Below are positions 1 to 4,097 of a DNA stretch of 7,397 nucleotides, piece by piece (the first letter of the stretch is position 1; each line of letters starts with the position of its first letter). The stretch is from the NCBI GenBank assembly GCA_964420405.1, contig CAYQTL010000126.1:1-7397 (forward strand). Reading direction: 5' to 3'. The notes beneath the pieces were generated by a model. That model ran no database searches. It was not told where the DNA came from and saw nothing but the letters and a program-made list of their open reading frames with translations. This DNA comes from CAYQTL01 sp964420405 (lineage in GTDB: Bacteria > Acidobacteriota > Thermoanaerobaculia > Thermoanaerobaculales > Sulfomarinibacteraceae). Both the position numbers and the translations under genes were made by a program.

Positions 1-19
1 TACGAGTCAGCCATCGCCC

Positions 20-123
20 GTAGCGCCGGCTTCCAGCCGGCAGGCGTGCGTTCGCAGCCTCGGGGCCGATCTGCGGGAGCCCGTATCGACCTGCGAAGCC
101 TGCCACCTGGAAGGTGGCGCTAC
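20..123. repeat. Composite three-hairpin REP element, copy A
   Basis: The element starts with GTAGCGCC and ends with GGCGCTAC, its inverted complement. Three hairpins lie between. Hairpin 1 is GCCGGCTTCCAGCCGGC at 25-41, with a 7-bp stem and 3-nt loop. A weaker central stem pairs GCCGAT (65-70) with ATCGAC (85-90), with one mismatch. Hairpin 3 is GCCACCTGGAAGGTGGC at 102-118. Copy B (3888-3991) has the same total length and the same 77-bp hairpin-to-hairpin distance, and its 60-nt spacer matches at 44 of 60 positions without gaps. The GTAG foot beside a hairpin is the mark recognised by RAYT enzymes in enterobacterial REPs (family knowledge). That this element is mobilised as a unit is inference. 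Confidence 0.85.
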
Positions 124-130
124 CGAGCGT

Positions 131-184
131 GCCACCCGCAAGGTGTCGCTACGGAGCATGTCATCTGCTGGAAGGTGGTGTGAC
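131..184. repeat. Two decayed REP hairpins
   Basis: Two more imperfect palindromes follow copy A. The first, GCCACCCGCAAGGTGTC at 131-147, is followed by GCTACG and resembles the ACC/GGT stem type with substitutions. The second, at 160-184, keeps the core CTGGAAGGTGG between GTCA and TGAC ends. Both look like diverged units of the same REP family. Confidence 0.6.
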
Positions 185-216
185 GTGCAGTCGCCTGGAC
201 GGGGACCGGCAGGGGG

Positions 217-324
217 TCAGAGCTCTCCGTACGCGCGGGTCTTGTCCCAACGACGTGCGAGCTCGCTGGAGTAGCTGGTGCCGAGCTCGTGGTGGTGCTC
301 GTGGGCCCAGCGGGTGAGGTTGGG
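217..324 (-). pseudogene. Orphan 3' coding remnant, unidentified
   Basis: Read on the minus strand, this stretch encodes 35 residues and then TGA (219-217). The peptide starts PNLTRWAHEHHHELGT and ends ELARRWDKTRAYGEL. About 30 of the codons end in G or C, mostly C, as expected of real coding sequence in this genome. Upstream of about 324 (toward the nucleotidyltransferase gene) the same frame stays open but loses this third-position bias, and no plausible start codon or ribosome site is visible. I do not recognise the protein. It contains HEHHH, which formally fits the HExxH zinc-peptidase pattern but could be coincidence. It is best read as the severed C-terminus of a gene, left between the REP cluster and the next operon. 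Confidence 0.35.
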
Positions 325-354
325 TGAATCCCGTGCTGTCGGAGCTCCGGATAT

Positions 355-390
355 TTCCCAAATCGGGTATGATTGTTCCCGAGATGGGAA
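355..390 (+). promoter_or_regulatory. Tandem TTCCC-N5-GGGAA operator with TATGAT -10
   Basis: Box 1 is TTCCC-AAATC-GGGTA (355-369), one mismatch from a perfect dyad. Box 2 is TTCCC-GAGAT-GGGAA (376-390), a perfect dyad. Their centres are 21 bp apart, two helical turns, so two dimers would sit on the same DNA face. A near-consensus -10 hexamer, TATGAT (368-373), lies between and partly inside the boxes; no good -35 is visible. This would place transcription start about 380-384, at or just before the ATG at 384. Inference: the downstream wHTH protein binds here and represses its own operon. Confidence 0.6.
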
Positions 391-992
391 GAGCTGGCTC
401 GCGTGCGAAATCGGGACTGGCGGGCGCGCTGTTCACGGCGGTCCAGCAGCGGGTTCTGGGGCTGCTGTTCGGGCAGCCGGACCGGCGGTATCGGACCGGC
501 GAGATCATCCAGCTCGCGGACAGCGGGACCGGCGCGGTGCACCGGCAGCTGCAACGCCTCGCCGCGTCGGGCCTGGTGGCGGTGACGCGCGAGGGAAACC
601 AGAAGCTCTACCAGGCGAATCGGAGCTGCCCGATCTTCGAGGAGCTGCACGGGCTGGCGGTAAAGACGTTCGGCCTCGTCGAGCCTTTGCGGGAGGCTCT
701 CCAGCCGTTCGGCGATCGCGTCGAGCTCGCGTTCGTGTTCGGCTCGGTCGCGGGTGGCAGCGACCGCTCCGGCAGCGACATCGATCTGATGGTGGTGAGC
801 GACGAGGTATCGCATCCCGACCTGTACGAGGCTCTCGAGAGTGCGGAGAAGGTGCTCGGACGGCCGGTGAATCCGACGGTCTTCACGCGCGAGGAGTGGG
901 ACGCGAGACGCGAGCGAGGAGACACCTTCGCGTCGCGTGTTGCGGAAGGACCCAGGCTGACGGTGGTGGGGGGCGAGGATGACCTCTCCTGA
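384..992 (+). CDS. Winged-helix regulator fused to minimal nucleotidyltransferase (MNT/MntA-like)
   Basis: This is a 202-aa protein. Residues about 12-80 form a winged helix (VQQRVLGLLFGQPD, then TGEIIQLADSGTGAVHRQL and a wing ending GNQKLYQANR). Residues about 110-185 are a minimal nucleotidyltransferase with FGSVAGGSDRSGSDIDLMVV, giving GS 120-121 and metal-binding D132 and D134. The usual third acidic residue seems to be N163 in PVNPTVF, so activity is uncertain. Some MNT proteins silence a HEPN partner by AMPylation (MntA/HepT). The next gene is HEPN-like and overlaps by 14 bp, fitting a toxin-antitoxin-type operon. Start choice: GTG at 324 has a GAGG upstream and would add 20 residues, and ATG at 369 is also possible. 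Either would place part or all of the operator boxes and the -10 inside the gene, so I prefer ATG 384. Confidence 0.85.
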   Translation: MGRAGSRAKSGLAGALFTAVQQRVLGLLFGQPDRRYRTGEIIQLADSGTGAVHRQLQRLAASGLVAVTREGNQKLYQANRSCPIFEELHGLAVKTFGLVEPLREALQPFGDRVELAFVFGSVAGGSDRSGSDIDLMVVSDEVSHPDLYEALESAEKVLGRPVNPTVFTREEWDARRERGDTFASRVAEGPRLTVVGGEDDLS

Positions 993-1410
993 ACTGGACC
1001 GCCTGGTGCGGATCGGAAAGCTCCACCACGAGCCACCGTCGAGACCGGAGCTCGAGGGTCTGGTGCGTTCCGCTGAGGTTCGGCTGACCGACGCTCGGAA
1101 CGAGGAGCTCGCGCCCGAGAGCAGGTTCGACCTCGCGTACGGTGCCGCACACGCGATCGCCTTGGCCGCCTTGCGCTGGCACGGGTACCGCTCCTCGGAG
1201 CGTTACATCGTGTTCCAGGCACTCGCGTACACCATGGGAGCGGACTCTGCGACGTGGCGACTGCTCGCGAAGTGCCACGAGCGGAGGAACCTCGCGGAGT
1301 ACGAGGGGGTCGTGGACGTCGAGGAGCGGTTGCTGGTCGACCTCGTGGCGGCAGCTTCGGTCCTCTTGGAGGCGGTTCGGCGTTTGCCTCCGCCAGGCGG
1401 ATCTCCATAG
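979..1410 (+). CDS. HEPN-like protein, partner of the nucleotidyltransferase
   Basis: This 143-aa, largely helical protein starts 14 bp inside the preceding gene, so translational coupling is likely. The helix after residue 50 (DLAYGAAHAIALAALRWHGY) and the segment CHERRNLAEYEG (residues 99-110) match the layout of HEPN proteins paired with wHTH-nucleotidyltransferases. In RNase-active HEPN toxins the motif is R-x4-6-H. Here R103-N104 is followed by E107 and Y108 with no histidine in place, so the protein may not be a nuclease. Y108 sits about where HepT carries its modified tyrosine. The assignment rests on operon context plus this motif. It could instead be an accessory or scaffold partner of the nucleotidyltransferase. 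The C-terminus is short and proline-rich. Confidence 0.75.
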   Translation: MTSPELDRLVRIGKLHHEPPSRPELEGLVRSAEVRLTDARNEELAPESRFDLAYGAAHAIALAALRWHGYRSSERYIVFQALAYTMGADSATWRLLAKCHERRNLAEYEGVVDVEERLLVDLVAAASVLLEAVRRLPPPGGSP

Positions 1411-1510
1411 CGCTTCGCCGATCCTGTCTGCGTGACCGCCACAAAACCCAGCGCCGCGACAGCTGATTGCTGACGGCGGGCCGGTCGCTGCTTCGGGTCG
1501 TCCTTCGAAT

Positions 1511-1577
1511 GCCGGTCTGCAGACCGGCGCCACGGCAGCGCGGTCGCACGGTGTGGTGCTGGTTTCCAGGCCGGCAT
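1511..1577. repeat. REP palindrome pair upstream of the RAYT relic
   Basis: GCCGGTCTGCAGACCGGC at 1511-1528 is a perfect 18-bp palindrome, preceded by AT and followed by GCCAC; it resembles the REP family head and foot with a GGTCT stem. At 1556-1577 lies a decayed unit in the opposite orientation (GTGCTGGTTTCCAGG then CCGGCAT), close to the GTAGCGCCGGCTTCCAG form of copy A. Both sit just before the transposase relic at 1706-1828, the arrangement seen in REP/RAYT loci. Confidence 0.65.
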
Positions 1578-1591
1578 GAGGCGATGGACGT

Positions 1592-1627
1592 CGGGATCGG
1601 GATCGGGACCGGGAACGGGATCGGGCA
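1592..1627. repeat. Hexanucleotide microsatellite (CGGGAT)6
   Basis: Six tandem hexamers are present in exact phase: CGGGAT, CGGGAT, CGGGAC, CGGGAA, CGGGAT, CGGGCA. Only the last two bases vary. The array is non-coding and lies between the REP pair and the RAYT relic. It could grow or shrink by replication slippage; no function is evident. Confidence 0.8.
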
Positions 1628-1705
1628 GCGCGGGGTGGGTCGGGCGCCGGGCTCGACAGCAGCGGGCTGGTGCCAGGACCGGCACTTTCGCAGTATCGAG
1701 GTGGC

Positions 1706-1828
1706 ATGACGCGTGGACCGCTGTGGCAGAGCCGGATCGAAGCGCAGTTGGCCGAGGACCAGACGTGTCTGCGGCAGTTCATCGGGTACGTCCACCTCAA
1801 TTCGGTGACCGCCGGTCTGGAGCGCGGG
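1706..1828 (+). pseudogene. REP-associated tyrosine transposase (RAYT) C-terminal relic
   Basis: In frame from 1706 the sequence reads RGPLWQSRIEAQL, then AEDQTCLRQFIGYVHLNSV and TAGLERG. This matches the conserved block near the C-terminal end of the Y1/HUH catalytic domain in RAYT proteins, typically G-LWQ-R...YVHLNPVRAGL (family knowledge). The N-terminal part with the HUH histidines and catalytic tyrosine is missing: the bases upstream are REP palindromes and a microsatellite. The residues expected after the block (usually a W-S-S-Y/H segment) are also absent and the frame turns to low-complexity arginine-rich sequence. RAYT enzymes cut REP hairpins marked by a GTAG foot, exactly the kind of repeat at 20-123 and 3888-3991. 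This copy cannot be functional. Confidence 0.75.
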
Positions 1829-1890
1829 GTCCGCGTGAGGAATGAGCGCGCCCGGCGGCGGGACCAGTCGAGCCCAGGCGGGGGGGGTCC

Positions 1891-1911
1891 CGGGAAGCCG
1901 AGGGGCTCCCG
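1891..1911. other. Imperfect hairpin before the XRE gene
   Basis: CGGG, a bulged A, AGCC, a GAGG loop, GGCT and CCCG form an 8-bp stem with one bulge. There is no T tract, so it is not a standard intrinsic terminator. It follows a run of Gs (1880-1887). It may only be decayed repeat material. Confidence 0.3.
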
Positions 1912-1915
1912 AGGA

Positions 1916-1936
1916 TTGACGCACTGAAGTACGTCA
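1916..1936 (+). promoter_or_regulatory. Possible operator/-35 for the XRE gene
   Basis: TGACG (1917-1921) and CGTCA (1932-1936) form a dyad with a 10-nt spacer, 15 bp before the ATG at 1951. TTGACG at 1916-1921 matches five of six -35 positions, but no convincing -10 follows at 16-18 bp. A dyad here would suit autoregulation by an XRE-type protein; this is inference from position. Confidence 0.3.
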
Positions 1937-1950
1937 GATGCTCTCGGTGA

Positions 1951-2658
1951 ATGGAAGGGATCCGCTCTGCTCGCGCACGTCTCGGCCTTTCACAACGGGA
2001 CCTCGCTCGTCGCGCGGGGCTCTCGTTCCGGGGGCTGCAGCTGCTGGAGTCGCCTGACCACGATCCGCGAGTCTCGAGCCTCGAGAAGGTCTGCCGAGCG
2101 CTGGGCCTGCCGGGAGGTGGGGTCACGACGTTGGTCAGCGAGCTGCTGCGCGAGGATGGGCGCTCGTTCCGGTCCGCGTCGCTGCGCATGCTCCTGGATG
2201 GCTTCGAATCATCGCGCGTGCAGGTGTTCGACGCCGTGGACGCGTTTCACAGGCATCCGGACGAGGCGTTGGTCCGGAGCGCCCCGGACGGCAGCCTCCA
2301 CCCCAGGCTTGGCGCGCTGACGGCGTCGACTGTCGAGATGCTGTGCTCCGAGGTGCCGCTACCGGTGCCTGCGTGGTGCCGCGGGATTGCCGCTCTTGAA
2401 CGACCCTGGTTCGTGGCGGGCCTGGAGAACCTCAAGGCCTCGGCGCTCATCGCCTGCAAGGCGGCGGCCACCGCGGCATCGTTTTCCGAGTCGGCTGCGA
2501 TGTGCCGCGTCATCGACGTCCGTCGGAGGTCGGATCCGGCATGGGGCCCTACTCGCGGTCGTCCCCCGGCGGCGTGGGCGGGGGCGCGGTCCTGCGATCG
2601 AGTGCCTTGGCGGCGAGCTGGTGGGCCTGGCGGAGGGCGGCGTCGAGATCGGCCTTGA
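1951..2658 (+). CDS. XRE-family HTH regulator, C-terminus probably degraded
   Basis: Residues 4-54 form a lambda-repressor-like HTH: ARLGLSQRDLARRAGLS, then LQLLESPDHDPRVSSLEKVC and RALGLP. Residues 142-167 (WCRGIAALERPWFVAGLENLKASALI) look like a conserved block I recall from other XRE proteins, there continuing with an ESP..FR..NIFVL-type segment. Here that continuation is absent in this frame. A vaguely similar RGIVFRV appears in another frame near 2500, so a small indel around 2450 is likely. Downstream of it the sequence becomes low-complexity and arginine/glycine-rich, and the frame stops only after running 110 bp into the convergent gene at 2549-3640. Such regulators are often antitoxins or autorepressors, but no partner gene is adjacent. 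The HTH is secure and the true end is not. Confidence 0.6.
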   Translation: MEGIRSARARLGLSQRDLARRAGLSFRGLQLLESPDHDPRVSSLEKVCRALGLPGGGVTTLVSELLREDGRSFRSASLRMLLDGFESSRVQVFDAVDAFHRHPDEALVRSAPDGSLHPRLGALTASTVEMLCSEVPLPVPAWCRGIAALERPWFVAGLENLKASALIACKAAATAASFSESAAMCRVIDVRRRSDPAWGPTRGRPPAAWAGARSCDRVPWRRAGGPGGGRRRDRP

Positions 2659-3640
2659 GCTCCGCGAGCTTGGCATCGCGCGCGGCGAGATCGCGCTCGA
2701 GGGCGGCGATGCGCTGCTCGGCGATCCTGGCCTCCCACTGGTGCTCGACGACCGCCATCTCGTGCTCGCGGTGCGCCTCGGCGCGGGCCGCCTGGGCGGC
2801 CTCGTCGGCGGCGCGCCGGCGCTCGGCCTCGAGTTTTTTCGGGAAACCCTCGACGTCGCGGCGGAGCTGCTCGAGCTCGGCTTCACGTGCGGCGACGGCG
2901 GACTCGCGCTCGGCGAGGGCCCGTTCGGCCTCGGCCTTCATCTGCTCGAGCTCGCGCTGCCGTTCCGCCTTCTCGTCGGCGAACCGGTCCGCCTCGATCT
3001 TGCGCTCGCGGTCGCGCTGGTAGGCGTACTCCTCCTCCTCGCGCTGGCGCTCCCGGGCGCGGCGCTCGGCCGCCTCGGTCAGCTCGCGCTCCGCCTTCTC
3101 GCGCTCGGCGTTCCAGTGCTCCCGCCGGGTCTCGATCTCCCGGTCCAGCTCGGCGCTGCGGGCGGCGTGCTCCTGCTCGAGCTCGGTGCGGCGCCGGCCG
3201 AAGCCCTGCTCGAGGTCGGCGACGCGGGCGGCATACTCGTCTTCGGCCGCCTGACGGCGTTCGTCGTACGCGGCGATCAGCGCGTCGAGTGAGGCCGAGG
3301 CCGCGTCGACGTCGCGCAGCTCCTCGAGCCGCTGCTCCTGGGCGGCGACCGCGCGGTTGAGAGTGGTCAGGTGGTCGGCTCGCGACGCCATCGTGTCGAC
3401 CAGCTCGCTGAGGGTGCGCGACACCTGGGTGCGGAGCTGGCCGAGGCTCTCGATGACACCGTCGACGGTCGCCTCGCGCGCCGAGGAGAGCGCCTGCGCC
3501 TCCTCGCGTGCCGACTCGGCGGCGCGGCGGGCTTCCGCCGTCTCCTTGGCCTTGGCGCGGAAGGCCTCGAGCAGTCGCTGGTGCTCCTCCATGAGCTGCT
3601 TCTTGGTCATCGCCTGCGAGATCTTGAAATCGTCGGTCAT
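2549..3640 (-). CDS. Conserved long coiled-coil protein of unknown function
   Basis: This is a 363-aa, highly charged, largely alpha-helical protein with no signal peptide or membrane segment. Residues 10-30 (AMTKKQLMEEHQRLLEAF) begin a helix. Residues 58-125 hold a less repetitive region (VDGVIESLGQLRTQVSRTLSEL and LEELRDVDAASASLDALI) that I recall from similar bacterial coiled-coil proteins. Residues about 125-345 are near-continuous Glu/Arg/Ala-rich coiled coil, interrupted by an aromatic patch (EEEEYAYQRDRER) and GFPKKLEAE near 265. The tail is short and proline-rich. The ATG at 3640 is chosen because GAGGAGG lies 5 nt upstream on the minus strand (3652-3646) and the conserved-looking sequence starts there, although the frame stays open to 3829. 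A structural, scaffold or filament role is plausible; no enzyme motif is visible. Confidence 0.85.
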   Translation of the reverse strand: MTDDFKISQAMTKKQLMEEHQRLLEAFRAKAKETAEARRAAESAREEAQALSSAREATVDGVIESLGQLRTQVSRTLSELVDTMASRADHLTTLNRAVAAQEQRLEELRDVDAASASLDALIAAYDERRQAAEDEYAARVADLEQGFGRRRTELEQEHAARSAELDREIETRREHWNAEREKAERELTEAAERRARERQREEEEYAYQRDRERKIEADRFADEKAERQRELEQMKAEAERALAERESAVAAREAELEQLRRDVEGFPKKLEAERRRAADEAAQAARAEAHREHEMAVVEHQWEARIAEQRIAALERDLAARDAKLAELKADLDAALRQAHQLAAKALDRRTAPPPTPPGDDRE

Positions 3641-3721
3641 GGATGCCTCCTCACGTGTCGTCTGTGGGCCGGTCGCATGCCTCGAGCCGCCGGAGCGGAG
3701 CTCCACGGTGCTCGCGGCTGG

Positions 3722-3776
3722 CGCTCGGGAGCGAGTCGCCGGAGCGGGGAGCGTCGTCGGCGTCTCTCGGGAGAGA
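3722..3776. promoter_or_regulatory. Paired CTCGGGAG dyads in the coiled-coil gene leader
   Basis: Two dyads share the core CTCGGGAG: CGCTC-GG-GAGCG at 3722-3733 and TCTCTC-GG-GAGAGA at 3763-3776. Their centres are 42 bp apart, about four helical turns. They lie 80-140 bp upstream of the start codon at 3640. They could be a paired operator or RNA hairpins in the leader; a chance origin in GC-rich DNA is possible. Confidence 0.3.
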
Positions 3777-3801
3777 ACGGTGCGACGGGGCCATGTGGGA
3801 G

Positions 3802-3830
3802 AGTGTAGCGGGACGCCGGCCGGCTGCACA
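3802..3830 (-). promoter_or_regulatory. Weak candidate promoter for the coiled-coil gene
   Basis: On the minus strand TACACT (3807-3802) resembles a -10 hexamer, with a poor -35, TGTGCA (3830-3825), at a 17-bp spacing. It would give a leader of about 155 nt containing the CTCGGGAG dyads. The match is weak. Confidence 0.22.
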
Positions 3831-3840
3831 CGGCTTCCCG

Positions 3841-3904
3841 TAGCGCCGCCTCTCCATAGCGCCGGGTCTCCGCAGCGCCGCCCCTCCGTAGCGCCGGCTT
3901 CCAG
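3841..3904. repeat. 16-bp tandem array of REP half-units
   Basis: Four units starting at 3841, 3857, 3873 and 3889 each begin TAGCGCCG (CAGCGCCG in the third) followed by eight variable, C/T-rich bases. The last unit is the head of the full element copy B. Only the left half of the hairpin is repeated, so units 1-3 cannot fold as REP hairpins by themselves. Confidence 0.75.
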
Positions 3905-3991
3905 CCGGCACGCATCGGTTCGAGGGGTGTGCGCCGATTTGCGGGAGCTCGAATCGGCCTGCGAAGCATGCCACCTGGAAGGTGGCGCTAC
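3888..3991. repeat. Composite three-hairpin REP element, copy B
   Basis: This is the second copy of the element at 20-123, again exactly 104 bp with GTAGCGCC and GGCGCTAC ends. Hairpin 1 is at 3893-3909 and hairpin 3 at 3970-3986, both identical to copy A. The central stem here is perfect: GCCGATT (3933-3939) pairs with AATCGGC (3952-3958) across a 12-nt loop. The spacer differs from copy A at 16 of 60 positions while its length is conserved. The element sits between the helicase 3' end and the coiled-coil gene leader. Confidence 0.85.
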
Positions 3992-3998
3992 GAAGCTT

Positions 3999-4096
3999 GC
4001 CAGCTGGAAGCTGGCGCTACGGGGAGTGGCGCTACGAAGCCTGCCAGCTGGAAGCTGGCGCTACGGGTACGTGGCGCTGCGGGCACGTGGCGCTAC
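3999..4096. repeat. REP hairpins with AGC/GCT stems plus tail half-units
   Basis: Two identical hairpins, GCCAGCTGGAAGCTGGC, lie at 3999-4015 and 4043-4059, each followed by GCTAC, with a lone GTGGCGCTAC at 4026-4035 between them. Right-half units then recur every 16 bp, starting at 4055, 4071 and 4087, mirroring the left-half array at 3841-3904. The cluster stops 1 bp before the helicase stop codon. Confidence 0.75.
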
Positions 4097-4097
4097 G

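Noticed and set aside
324..383. GTG start at 324 for the nucleotidyltransferase
   Set aside because: It has a plausible GAGG upstream, but it would place both operator boxes and the -10 hexamer inside the coding sequence and add 20 residues without family character. It is kept as an alternative.
608..1924. A 438-codon minus-strand frame
   Set aside because: It spans the nucleotidyltransferase, HEPN, REP and RAYT-relic regions antisense, and its Arg/Pro/Ser-rich sequence shows no domain.
2387..3292. A 301-codon plus-strand frame rich in leucine and glycine that looks membrane-like
   Set aside because: It is the antisense shadow of the Glu/Arg-rich coiled-coil gene; complementing GAG/GCG codons yields Leu/Arg/Ala-rich peptide. 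The minus-strand gene has the strong ribosome site.
3893..4059. Intrinsic terminators for the helicase gene
   Set aside because: The hairpins lack a following T tract on the minus strand and also occur away from gene ends (1-184). They may influence mRNA stability, but I call them REP units.
3841..4096. CRISPR-like repeat array
   Set aside because: Repeats are self-complementary hairpins and half-hairpins with 16-, 29- and 44-bp steps, no uniform spacers and no cas genes; the REP family explains them.
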